Below are positions 37,180 to 46,228 of a stretch of 64,000 bases of DNA, piece by piece. Location: NCBI GenBank assembly GCA_949126835.1, contig CASBPS010000033.1:62001-126000 (forward strand), written 5' to 3'. Source of the DNA: Anisus vortex. Its lineage: Eukaryota; Mollusca; Gastropoda; Planorbidae. The stretch's first letter is position 1. Each line of letters starts with the position of its first letter. The translations under genes were made by a program, and so were the position numbers. The notes beneath the pieces were generated by a model, which was not told the origin of the DNA, did not search any database, and saw only the letters and a list, made by a program, of their open reading frames with translations.

Positions 37180-38091
37180 TCAACACCACCAAGAGTGGGA
37201 ATCTGGAACAAAATATGGGCGAGTTATATTATGATCAAAATCAATGAGAGGAGGAGAAGAACTTCGTACAAAAGAAAAATCACATTTAAAATTATGTACA
37301 AGCTTAATGTTAAAGGGATTGTCATAATCTTCTTCTTCACTATCTTCTTCACTATCAGTGTCGCCTTCTACTTCTTCTTCATCACTGTATTTATCAAGAG
37401 AAGCAACCGCATTCAACCATAGCGTGGTTCTTTTTTCCATAACACCGATCCAATCAGGAATATCATTCAGTATAGTCATAAAATGTTCACGCAAAGTTAC
37501 TTGTCCTGGCATACATTTCAAAAAGTCTGGATTGTCATGAAAAATGTAATTTAATATGTCTTCCAAAGACATGACGTCAGGAAACGCTGAAGAATCAGGT
37601 AATACTGTAGGGAAATGTCCTAAATTGTCCAAAAGGAATTGAAAAGCTGATCTGCAAACCAATGCTGACGGAAAATCGGAAGGAGGATTGATATCCCAAT
37701 GTTCATCAAATGTCGACAAGTATTTGATTATATGCTTTGCCATATCACACAACTTGATCCCAATACAGCATTGATCTTGAAAAGGCACATCTATATTATG
37801 TTTAACAATATGGTAAATGCCATATAATATTTGAACAATCCATTCATCATCATCTTTAAAAGATGAGCACTTACTAAAAGGTGGCTGCAGTACAGATTGT
37901 ATGAAAGACAACAATTCTCGTCGTTCGACAGTTTCTTCTTCTTCTTCTTCTTCTTCTTCATCTTCTTCCAAACACGTAAAAGTTTCCAAACTTTCCAAAC
38001 ACATACACATATTTTTTTGTTGTTTACTCTCTATCACTTCTGTATTATCAACTTCGATAGTAACAGCGTCATCCATAAGCACAACATCCAT
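37180..38091 (-). CDS. Acidic protein with poly-Glu tracts, 303 aa
   Basis: Starts at ATG 38091 (MDVVLMDDAVTIEVDN). It contains an E-rich run (LEEDEEEEEEEEE, bases about 37930-37970) and a second acidic stretch (DTDSEEDSEEEDYDN) near residue 250. Between them is a folded-looking helical domain with several cysteines and tryptophans. No signal peptide or catalytic motif. Strong acidic patches are typical of transcription activators, histone chaperone-like or tegument proteins; I cannot choose. It is divergent from the spliced PLD gene at 38431, and the shared 339-base spacer contains regulatory-looking sequence. Confidence 0.7.
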   Translation of the reverse strand: MDVVLMDDAVTIEVDNTEVIESKQQKNMCMCLESLETFTCLEEDEEEEEEEEETVERRELLSFIQSVLQPPFSKCSSFKDDDEWIVQILYGIYHIVKHNIDVPFQDQCCIGIKLCDMAKHIIKYLSTFDEHWDINPPSDFPSALVCRSAFQFLLDNLGHFPTVLPDSSAFPDVMSLEDILNYIFHDNPDFLKCMPGQVTLREHFMTILNDIPDWIGVMEKRTTLWLNAVASLDKYSDEEEVEGDTDSEEDSEEEDYDNPFNIKLVHNFKCDFSFVRSSSPPLIDFDHNITRPYFVPDSHSWWC

Positions 38092-38430
38092 TCTTGATGA
38101 CTTGATGATTAATTATTTTAAAACATGAAAACAAAAACTAACAACTCATGGTCCAAAAAAACAAAAAAAAAACCCCACTTGAAAAACACTTGCAACTCTT
38201 TTGTCACGATCAACACAGTGTAAGCGAGTCATCGTCACTCAAACTAACAAACCCACTCCACTTTTTTTTCCTTCCGCTTTTTTTTTTCGTCGCTTAAATA
38301 TAAATCAACTTCACTTCAAATCCAGTTATATATTATTGTTATTGTTATTCACACATCCTGTTTTAATTCAGTTTTATTTTGTTATTGCATTCGATGGACT
38401 CGTAAATCAAGTAAGTTTGATTCATTAGAC
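38092..38430. promoter_or_regulatory. Divergent promoter spacer
   Basis: A 339-base spacer between the acidic protein gene (minus) and the PLD6-like gene (plus). It contains CCCCACTTGA, TCGTCACTCA and ACACATCCTGTTTTA (38349-38363), words shared with the 61-62 kb enhancer-like region. AAATATAA (38297) may act as a TATA element for the rightward gene. No gene seen. Confidence 0.5.
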
Positions 38431-39919
38431 ATGGCATTTGACATTTTTTATGGTATAATAATACTAAACATAACTGTTTTCGGAATTAATGTGTATACTT
38501 CGTATTTAAAAAAAAAAAAACAAATATCTGAAACATCCGAAACATCATCAGAAACATCTGAAAGTAGCACTATTGATAATCTGAATATGGATATTGATAC
38601 ACTTCCATCGGTCAAATCAGAGTCAACACAATATACTCTATCGGACTACCTCGAGTCATCAACACAGTGTCTTCCATCGAACAACCTCCATTCAACATCA
38701 GTAAAGATTCTACCGAAGTCAACTCCAACACCTTTGACACCACCACCACCACCACCTCCACCATCGTCTCCACAAACATCATTTCAACCACCAGTAATCG
38801 TTCAACAAACTTCATCATCCGTAATTCAACCACCAGTAATCGTTCAACAAACTTCATCATCTGTAATTCAACCAACACCTTATCAACCAACGTTACCACT
38901 TTTTCTAGACCAAAAAGCATCAAAAGAACTATTGTTTTCAATATTGTGCCCTACTAATTTAGTACCTAGAAAACATAACAAATCTAAGAAAAAACATGTT
39001 ATGTCGTTATTCTTCCCTGAAGAAGTGCACACATGCAGAAAGCTATTAAACTTTCCATTGATTGGATGTTTAAACCCTTTTTGTAGTTACTCACACGAAA
39101 AGACAAATTTAACAGTATATTATCATATAATTGCTGATTGTGAACGTACACTATACATCATGATGTATGTAATAACTGCAAAAGATATCACAACACTACT
39201 CCAATTAATGGAAATCCGTAAAATTCGAGTGAGAATACTCACAGACCGAGATCAATTGAATGCATCAGGAACAAAAATATGGTCGTTGTTATCACATAAA
39301 GGTAAAAATTATTATATTATCAGTCGTTTTTTCATTTTAAAAATATATCGCGCGCTCTTTGCGCGCGTAATGTTTATTTCCATTCACATCAAATGTTTTA
39401 ACAAAATGTAATATAATTTTTTTTTTTTATATTTTTCTTTTAGATATATACATCCGCACAAATCAAGAACGCTCCAATTTGATGCACATCAAATTGACCA
39501 TTATCGATGATCACTCTGTTATATTTGGTTCTATGAATTGGACACAACAGGCCTCGTTTTCAAATCACGAAATTGTGTCTATTGTTCAAAATGATCCTGA
39601 ATTGGCAGCTGATTGCACACAAAAATTTAAACTTTTGTGGAACAAGTGTGATCCAGTCACTATCAAAGATCGAGAAAAAAAAACCCAAAAGGGAACTACT
39701 ACATATTTAGATAGCCGACTTCAAATTGGAGATGGAACTAGAAGACTTCCTTCCAACAATGGATTCTCCTACAATGATGATACCCAACAACGTAACGGAT
39801 ACAACAATTCATCTCCCCGAGGTGACATCTATGTCACCCATGATATCGACAACTTCGACTACGATGTCGATGTCCACTACGACGATGTCAGTTCCGGCGA
39901 TGTTACTTACGTCAATTAA
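38431..39919 (+). CDS. Spliced PLD6/Zucchini-like phospholipase D family protein (two exons)
   Basis: Exon 1 is 38431-39301, intron 39302-39443 (GTAAAA donor; T-rich tract then TTTTAG acceptor), exon 2 39444-39919; the join keeps the frame and gives about 448 residues. A hydrophobic N-terminal segment (FYGIIILNITVFGINVY) acts as a probable membrane anchor, followed by a disordered S/T/P linker with a P9-type run and tandem PPVIVQQTSSSVIQ repeats. The enzyme part begins with a CCCH-like CLNPFCSYSH, then TLYIMMYVIT and VRILTDRDQLNASGTK in exon 1. The single HxKxxxxD motif is in exon 2 (HIKLTIID, then GSMNWTQQA). This order is that of PLD6, a mitochondrial endonuclease/cardiolipin hydrolase in piRNA biogenesis. 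Exon 2's tail overlaps the next gene in another frame. Splicing is inferred, since neither exon alone makes a complete domain. Confidence 0.8.
39302..39443 (+). other. Predicted 142-base intron in PLD6-like gene
   Basis: Donor G|GTAAAAATT after 39301 and acceptor TTTTAG|AT at 39443, with a long T tract before the acceptor. Removal joins the two halves of a PLD6-like catalytic domain in frame (phase 1). The intron contains a GC-rich hairpin at 39349-39367 (CGCGCGC, loop TCTTT, GCGCGCG), which stands out sharply from its AT-rich surroundings. Confidence 0.75.
39349..39367. repeat. GC hairpin within intron
   Basis: CGCGCGC-TCTTT-GCGCGCG, a 7-bp perfect stem, located inside the predicted PLD6-like gene intron. 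Confidence 0.85.
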
Positions 39920-41567
39920 TAATACTTTCAAGCCGGTTGGATTAAACCTGAAAATAAAATGCAAAGATGAATATTACCCAATAAGTGACAAAGTGTTTGA
40001 GGACTGCCGTTTGTTTAAGGAATTATATAATGAAAAATACTCAAATCAGTTTATTCGTATTTCAGATATTTCAGAACCCATTGTATTGTTTGACTTTACG
40101 TTTTTAACAACATCAGAAGAATCGCAATTTCATAAATTAAACATTTTCAATATACTTGATTTCATTGCGTCTCCACATGAAGAGTTTAATATACAAAAAT
40201 GTCTCAATCCTAATGTCGTTTTCAAAGTATGGGCATTAGCATCTTTTTTAAAATCATCTAAACTTGATCTGGTGTGTCAAAAGTTTCTTAAATGTGTAAT
40301 TGAAACACAAGAAGGTGTTCGCGGACAATTTTTTACTGAATACTACAATTGGGCTACTTCAAACACTTCGACTTTAGATCTCCCAAGAGCGTTAGAATCC
40401 ACTATTGATCTAATCAATCTCGGCCCCCCTTTTCATTGTATCTCTTTTGTAAAAAATAGACCCGTTGTGTTTACTGTTTGGGGTCATCATCAATTTTGGA
40501 ATATAGATAAAGATGTTCCTAAATTAAAAAATGTTGTATCTGTATACAGTTTTAACGGAGCATTGTATGCCCGTGTGTTTGAAAATAATTCCAAAGTATA
40601 TGTCCTGAATGAAATAAAAAAAAAATGGATAAAAGTGTTTGAAACCGACGCGTGGGATTTGAAATTGAAACCTGAAAGTTTTAATCGCAGTCCTTTTGTA
40701 ATATGTACCGCCGAACCAAATATGCTGTTGACAAAAATTTCTGGTTGCATAGTTGTATTTTATCTAGCTTCATCCTTGGTGAAATCAAACCATTATGACT
40801 TTGAATGCAATGGAGAGAATGTTAATCCTTACTGGATGCATATCAAAGTATCTTTCTCATGTCCTGAAAGCAGATCCATATTCAATGGGAGTTTTTTTAT
40901 GTTTGAAAGGAATAGGTTCGTTTGTATGGGTGATCCAAAAAAAGCTGTGTGTGGCAGACAAAAAAAAAAATATCCCTCAACCGTGTCGTGTAAAATTCCT
41001 TACATCGTGATCGATCAATTTGGCTATGAAATTGTCCCTGCAGGACAAAATCCCGGAGACAGTTATGTACGGAATGTTACAACAAATTTATTGTTCAAAA
41101 CGTCATTTGTGGATTTTCATGAAAACAGTTTTCTAATCCAATTGTCGACCCTCCAACACATGTACTTTACAACGGATGGTCAAGTCTTCCAGCTTTCTCT
41201 GAATTCTTCAGATATTCTTGACTGGACAAAGATTATAACAACCGATTTGTGGATTGGCTACAGACATATTCATTCAGTTGTAGAACATTATAACACTATT
41301 TACGTACATTTGTTTTGCTTTTTCGAAGATCAAGTGAACGTGAACCGGAACCCAATTGTTCTGAATGACAATTATAAAATCATTTTGTTACCTGTGAACA
41401 TTCACCGCTTTCCCCCATCATCCAAATCAATATTCCGATCATGTCCATTTGTTCCTTATTATCCAAGTGATTTGATAGAAATTAAAAGCTATTTCAAAAA
41501 CCCTATTATGTTAAATCATGATCAATGTATGAATCATTCTGATCATCGCTTATTTCGCTTAACTTGA
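39732..41567 (+). CDS. SKP1/BTB-like domain protein with long C-terminal region, 611 aa
   Basis: The longest ATG start is 39732; it overlaps exon 2 of the PLD6-like gene by 188 bases and gives a T/S/M-rich leader. ATG 39900 would leave only a 20-base overlap and is a serious alternative. After the leader, residues about 70-200 follow the order of a SKP1/BTB fold: LNLKIKCKDEYYPISDKVFEDC, FIRISDI, then VFKVWALASFLKSSKLDLVC, like the SKP1 ANYLDIKGLLDLTC helix. The remaining 400 residues are beta-rich with recurring strands (VVSVYSFNGALYARVF, KVYVLNEIKKKWIKVF), possibly a beta-propeller as in BTB-Kelch proteins. A substrate adaptor for a cullin ubiquitin ligase would fit; this is inference. Confidence 0.7.
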   Translation: MELEDFLPTMDSPTMMIPNNVTDTTIHLPEVTSMSPMISTTSTTMSMSTTTMSVPAMLLTSINNTFKPVGLNLKIKCKDEYYPISDKVFEDCRLFKELYNEKYSNQFIRISDISEPIVLFDFTFLTTSEESQFHKLNIFNILDFIASPHEEFNIQKCLNPNVVFKVWALASFLKSSKLDLVCQKFLKCVIETQEGVRGQFFTEYYNWATSNTSTLDLPRALESTIDLINLGPPFHCISFVKNRPVVFTVWGHHQFWNIDKDVPKLKNVVSVYSFNGALYARVFENNSKVYVLNEIKKKWIKVFETDAWDLKLKPESFNRSPFVICTAEPNMLLTKISGCIVVFYLASSLVKSNHYDFECNGENVNPYWMHIKVSFSCPESRSIFNGSFFMFERNRFVCMGDPKKAVCGRQKKKYPSTVSCKIPYIVIDQFGYEIVPAGQNPGDSYVRNVTTNLLFKTSFVDFHENSFLIQLSTLQHMYFTTDGQVFQLSLNSSDILDWTKIITTDLWIGYRHIHSVVEHYNTIYVHLFCFFEDQVNVNRNPIVLNDNYKIILLPVNIHRFPPSSKSIFRSCPFVPYYPSDLIEIKSYFKNPIMLNHDQCMNHSDHRLFRLT

Positions 41568-41784
41568 TTACCTATTTTTTTTTTTTACTTCCCCCCAAGA
41601 GTCTCATGTTCTATTTATTATAGCTGACCAATCATAACGCTGCACTACTTGGAGAAAGATGTTGTTTTTTTTGGTTTTTTTTTTATTTTTTCTTTTCGTC
41701 TTTTTCGTCTTTTTATGTATATAAAATGTATATATAAAATTACAATAAACATATATACCAAAAAACATTTTTTTTATTTTTTTT

Positions 41785-43122
41785 TTATTCATTTTTATTC
41801 AAATATGTTTTAAATTCTATAAATATATCATCTACGATCGCTTTCTCAAAAACAGGTATCCATAGTCTCCAACAATAGTCACTCATGTCAACAACTTTAT
41901 TTTTAATTAAGTATAAATCCAAATAATTACATTTACCAAAACCAAATGTATATTTGTTATCTGTCAATTCTGGTGCATTTTTTTCAAACAAGTTTAAATA
42001 ACTATACCCATCATATTCTTCTTTAAATTCTTCTTGCTTATGAACCACATCCAACAACGCTTGTTGTCTTTCCATCACATATTTTTCTTTATTAGAGTTA
42101 TCATCAGCAACGGTACAAATAAAAAAATCATTTTTTAAACACAATTCAACTGTTTTTCTAAAACATATAATTGTCTGATTATTCACAAGTTCCTTTGTGT
42201 AGGTAGGTATTTTTAATGGGGCATCTTTAGTCAATGTCAACTTACGCAATTCATCCATAATCAAATTATAATAAGAACTATATTTATATTTATACGTCAT
42301 CAACATATTTTCATATAGATTGAATAGAAGACCAAAATTTCTTCTGATACTGGTATTAGGTAAGGTACTGTCATACATACCGAAGGCTAATTGTGGTTCA
42401 GATGATGGTTCATCTTCATCTTCAAACCATTGTAAATGTCCTCCAATTGTAACGACCATACATTCTTCAAACCAACATTGTTCAATATCACGCATTCTAG
42501 ATATGCTGTCAACTTTATTTGCATAAGATTCCATGATGTATAATCTTCTAGACTGAATCATTTCACGTAGAGCAGCACCACCTTCATTATTATCATTATC
42601 AAAACTCTCCACTAAATAGTCATCTTCTGGGCAAGCTCCCGTCATTGGAGGAACAAAATTATAAGCTTTATCTTTTAAAAAAAAAAATATTGTTATTCCA
42701 TATACAGAACCAGCGATAGTGATATCTGAAGAAAATACATTTGCTAAAATAAATCGAGCTATAGGCACAAATTGTGCCAATGATAGATCGAGATTTCCAA
42801 ATTTAATAACACCCACTTTTGTCCACAAAGGCAATATATTATTGGGATATGCATTCATAGGAGGCCAAGGCCTTAACTTAAACGTCGCTGACATATTGTT
42901 TATCATATAATGTTCGAAATGATCCCTATCCAATAAAGATATGTTACCGGGAACATATGACTTCTCGCTTGTTAAATTTCTACAAGACTCATAACCTTGA
43001 ATGAAATCTAAATATACAGGGTAGTACTTTTCTCTTTGTCGTAAAACATATTCTTTTTGTAAAGTCGTCAAAGTCTTTAAAAATTTATCATCATCATCCA
43101 TTCTTACACTTAATGACTCCAT
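41785..43122 (-). CDS. Tandem paralogue family member A, 445 aa
   Basis: One of four consecutive minus-strand genes sharing a common plan. Family landmarks here are WPPMNAYPNNILPLWTKVG, then GNLDLSLAQFVPIARFI, then CWFEECMVVTIGGHLQWF, then FGMYDSTLPNTSIRRNFGLL, and a C-terminal TFGFGKCNYLDLYLIKNKV block. No signal peptide, membrane segment or known catalytic motif. ATG 43122 is followed by an acidic start (MESLSVRMDDDDKFL). Closest by eye to member B at 43192-44595. Conserved W, E, C and GG positions suggest a folded domain under constraint, possibly an enzyme or binding fold. Function unknown. Confidence 0.8.
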   Translation of the reverse strand: MESLSVRMDDDDKFLKTLTTLQKEYVLRQREKYYPVYLDFIQGYESCRNLTSEKSYVPGNISLLDRDHFEHYMINNMSATFKLRPWPPMNAYPNNILPLWTKVGVIKFGNLDLSLAQFVPIARFILANVFSSDITIAGSVYGITIFFFLKDKAYNFVPPMTGACPEDDYLVESFDNDNNEGGAALREMIQSRRLYIMESYANKVDSISRMRDIEQCWFEECMVVTIGGHLQWFEDEDEPSSEPQLAFGMYDSTLPNTSIRRNFGLLFNLYENMLMTYKYKYSSYYNLIMDELRKLTLTKDAPLKIPTYTKELVNNQTIICFRKTVELCLKNDFFICTVADDNSNKEKYVMERQQALLDVVHKQEEFKEEYDGYSYLNLFEKNAPELTDNKYTFGFGKCNYLDLYLIKNKVVDMSDYCWRLWIPVFEKAIVDDIFIEFKTYLNKNE

Positions 43123-43191
43123 TTTCTCTATCCTTTTTTTTTTCCTCTAGTATCCAATTTTTTCTCATTTTATTATTTATAAATAATGGGA

Positions 43192-44595
43192 TTAATGTCC
43201 ACCCGCTTTAATATAAGGATATTCATAAATGAAAGTCTTAAATTCCATAAATATATCATCAACAATAATCTCTTCAAAAACATTCGCCCATTCTCCAAGA
43301 CTTCGTCGTTCTTGTTCTGATATTGGTTGTTTCAGTAATATTTTTTTCATATAATACAAATCTAGGTAACAACATGAGTTACCTGGATAACCAAAACTAA
43401 AGAATTCCCACAACAATCTGTTTCCATACATATAAAATATAAGATAATTATTATTGGAATATCTCTTTGTTCGTGCCTTCGTAAGTAGTTTCATTTGATA
43501 CCCATAGTCTTGCATCGACAATGAACCGTTTGTTATCGATGTTAATACCGAATTTTGGCTCATACAACGCATTACCATTCGCTCAAAACAATAATCAATA
43601 GCCATTTCGTAAACATTACTACAGTATTGAGGTATGTTCAAAGTAATGCAACATTTTTTTGTGCTAAATGAATCCAATCTTAAAAATAAGTTTGCATAGA
43701 AATCATCCATGAAACTGAGCTTGTCACCAAATTTGTCACGCAGAGCATATAAAAGACCCAAATTTCTAATAACACTACCATCATCATCATCAGTATTTTC
43801 ATATAATCCAAACGATATTTTGGGATCGACATTATTAAGATCAACATTTGATAATGGTAGCCACTGTGAATGTCCACCCATTTCAACAATGAGACATTCT
43901 TCAAACCAACGTCTTTGAAATCCACGATCAATCAAACAATCATTCACTAATTGCGTAGCAGACAATATGAGCTCAGTTCTAGTTGACTTTAATAACTTAT
44001 AAAAATATAATATACCATATGTACGTTGCTTTAATGTTGTCATCGAATCGTTGGGGTTTAAAAAATCACGTAAAAACGATTCGTCACGCAGAAAAGATAC
44101 TGGAGGAATGAATAATTTTTGAAAGAAAACGAATAGCACCGATCCATAAGAACGCACATTATCATTCAAATTTAGATTATACCTTTGACTAATATCATCC
44201 CGACTTGTTCCTGTTACCATCATACGCTGGAATGATTTATTATTTTTTTGAATATATCTAGCTATGGGTATAAATTCAGACAAAGATAAGGAAAGAGATC
44301 CAAACATAATGGCATGAGGTCTTGTCCAAGCAGGCACAATTAGATTTTTTTCAACATTTTTAGGTGGCCAAGGTTTTACATTTTCATTAACTATAGACCT
44401 CTCTATATAACGTTCAAAAGTATCCCTATCAGCAAGTGTAATTTCACCATACACAAAACAATCATGACATGTTAAATTTCGATACTCTTTATACGTTGCA
44501 ATAAAGTTTTCACAATACGTAGTATAAATGTCTTTTTGCTTTTCAACAAATGAATTACAATAAAATTCCAACATGGTCGACAACGTGGATGACAT
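43192..44595 (-). CDS. Tandem paralogue family member B, 467 aa
   Basis: Starts at ATG 44595 (MSSTLSTMLEFYCNSF); the frame continues four codons to a TTG. It shares KPWPPKNVEKNLIVPAWTRP, GSLSLSLSEFIPIARYI, RWFEECLIVEMGGHSQWL, ISFGLYENTDDDDGSVIRN and CCYLDLYYMKK with member A, and is the pair's nearest relative. It is separated from A by a 69-base spacer. No recognised family outside this cluster. The strong conservation between A and B suggests a recent duplication relative to C and D. Confidence 0.8.
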   Translation of the reverse strand: MSSTLSTMLEFYCNSFVEKQKDIYTTYCENFIATYKEYRNLTCHDCFVYGEITLADRDTFERYIERSIVNENVKPWPPKNVEKNLIVPAWTRPHAIMFGSLSLSLSEFIPIARYIQKNNKSFQRMMVTGTSRDDISQRYNLNLNDNVRSYGSVLFVFFQKLFIPPVSFLRDESFLRDFLNPNDSMTTLKQRTYGILYFYKLLKSTRTELILSATQLVNDCLIDRGFQRRWFEECLIVEMGGHSQWLPLSNVDLNNVDPKISFGLYENTDDDDGSVIRNLGLLYALRDKFGDKLSFMDDFYANLFLRLDSFSTKKCCITLNIPQYCSNVYEMAIDYCFERMVMRCMSQNSVLTSITNGSLSMQDYGYQMKLLTKARTKRYSNNNYLIFYMYGNRLLWEFFSFGYPGNSCCYLDLYYMKKILLKQPISEQERRSLGEWANVFEEIIVDDIFMEFKTFIYEYPYIKAGGH

Positions 44596-44666
44596 CTCAA
44601 GATCCAATTTGTAAAGTTATTTAAATTTTAAATATATTTTTTTTTTTTTTATGTTCAAATAATCGC

Positions 44667-44685
44667 CCGCGCGTAAAACGCGCGG
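44667..44685. repeat. GC hairpin between paralogues B and C
   Basis: CCGCGCG-TAAAA-CGCGCGG, a 7-bp perfect stem in the spacer between the minus-strand genes at 43192-44595 and 44727-46109. Confidence 0.85.
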
Positions 44686-44726
44686 ATTTGTATTTTTCAT
44701 ATTCAGAAAGTTTTTTTTTTTTTAAA

Positions 44727-46109
44727 TTATTCTAGTTGTCGTAAGGCTAGATTGTATAATGTCTCGAAATTACTGATGACGGTAACGAAAATGCGTTTTA
44801 AATTGGGGTTAGTATTATATAGATTGTTTTGGTTATAAATTTTTTTACTAATATATAAATCTATGTAACTGCATTGACTGTCTCCAAATGTGATGTTTTG
44901 TTTGAGCAAATCCGAAAGGAAGTACATGAAAAATATAAAATTAAATTTGTTCTTCGCAGAGTTCGCATTCATTTCCGCTAATAATTTGGCTTCCAATTGA
45001 ATGTCCGCGTGCGACCTTGGATAAATGGGTTGATATTTACCATCAACGAACTTATATACTTTCTGTAATAATTGCAAACACCCTTTGGTGAATAGTTCAC
45101 AACTTTTGTTTCTGATATTGGTGAGATCAAGGTGTGTGAAAGGTGGTTTTATGTATCTTTTCCACTCGTTGAGGTCGACTATTTGATTAAAAATGTGCTT
45201 GTAAGGAGATGCGACGACAGGACATTTGATAAGATCGTGTCTAAAGTAGATTATAAGAGCAAGTGTTCTTTGCGCACAATAATGAAATTGTGAATCAACA
45301 CTACCGTATAACCCGAAATTAATTTCCGGTAAAAATCCGTCATGTTGATATTGAGATGGATAATTAATGTACATCCATATGGGTACTCCTCCATATTTGA
45401 CAATTAAAGATTCCTCATACCAACGCAGATGCTCGTGTTTAATGAGAATGAATTGATTGATCATATGTGAAACGTTATGAACGGCTCTTTGTCTATTTTT
45501 AATGAGCCTGTTTGATAAAAAATCATAAGACATATTCCAATCGGATACACTATGAACCGCGTTAGTAACTAAACCCGTGGGAGGAGGAAAAAAAGCAAAT
45601 ACGAACGGTATCAATTCGTTTCTAAGGTTATTGAGAAAAGTGACGAAATCTGGGTTGTTAATATGAAAATAAATGTTTCCATGGTTGATGTACCAAAAAA
45701 TAGGTGAAGCCTCTGCCATGGAAAAATATGAGTCCCCAATTTTTACTGTATCCTTTCTAGTCCACAAAGGTACAATTGAATTAATCATAATGTTTTGTGG
45801 TAGAGGTGAGTATGAGTCTAGTACATGTTTGAGTAAAAGTATTTCAAACTGTATATTGTTTAGTAGAAAACTCCGAGTATTCCACCAATTTAAAAATTTT
45901 ATAATGGAGTCGTTCTCGAAGAAGGCAATTTGCTTAAATAGAGCCATCTTTTCAACAGAAAATAATCCGTAATATTGTTTAAGACTATTGTCTTCTTCTA
46001 TCAAACTATTATAATTTTCGTCTGTGTAGTGAACAGTTCTAAAGGTTGATGGAGCACCCGGGTACGGTACATATACGCCGGATGACGTATAAAACATTAC
46101 TGCCGACAT
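44727..46109 (-). CDS. Tandem paralogue family member C, 460 aa
   Basis: Starts at ATG 46109 (MSAVMFYTSSGVYVPYPG). Family landmarks are present but more diverged: MINSIVPLWTRKDTVKIG, SMAEASPIFWYIN, RWYEESLIVKYGGVPIWM, INFGLYGSVDSQFHY and QCSYIDLYISKK. In the WFEEC landmark C is replaced by S. The N-terminus differs from members A and B. A GC-rich hairpin (44667-44685) sits in the spacer between C and B. Function unknown. Confidence 0.8.
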   Translation of the reverse strand: MSAVMFYTSSGVYVPYPGAPSTFRTVHYTDENYNSLIEEDNSLKQYYGLFSVEKMALFKQIAFFENDSIIKFLNWWNTRSFLLNNIQFEILLLKHVLDSYSPLPQNIMINSIVPLWTRKDTVKIGDSYFSMAEASPIFWYINHGNIYFHINNPDFVTFLNNLRNELIPFVFAFFPPPTGLVTNAVHSVSDWNMSYDFLSNRLIKNRQRAVHNVSHMINQFILIKHEHLRWYEESLIVKYGGVPIWMYINYPSQYQHDGFLPEINFGLYGSVDSQFHYCAQRTLALIIYFRHDLIKCPVVASPYKHIFNQIVDLNEWKRYIKPPFTHLDLTNIRNKSCELFTKGCLQLLQKVYKFVDGKYQPIYPRSHADIQLEAKLLAEMNANSAKNKFNFIFFMYFLSDLLKQNITFGDSQCSYIDLYISKKIYNQNNLYNTNPNLKRIFVTVISNFETLYNLALRQLE

Positions 46110-46228
46110 TTTTTTTTTGTTGTGGTTTTGGTTTGGTTTTTGTTTGTTTGTTTGTTTTTATTTTATTTATTTTTAAGTAATTAATAATATCCAACATCCC
46201 CCATATATCCAACAACGTGTCGTCTTTT

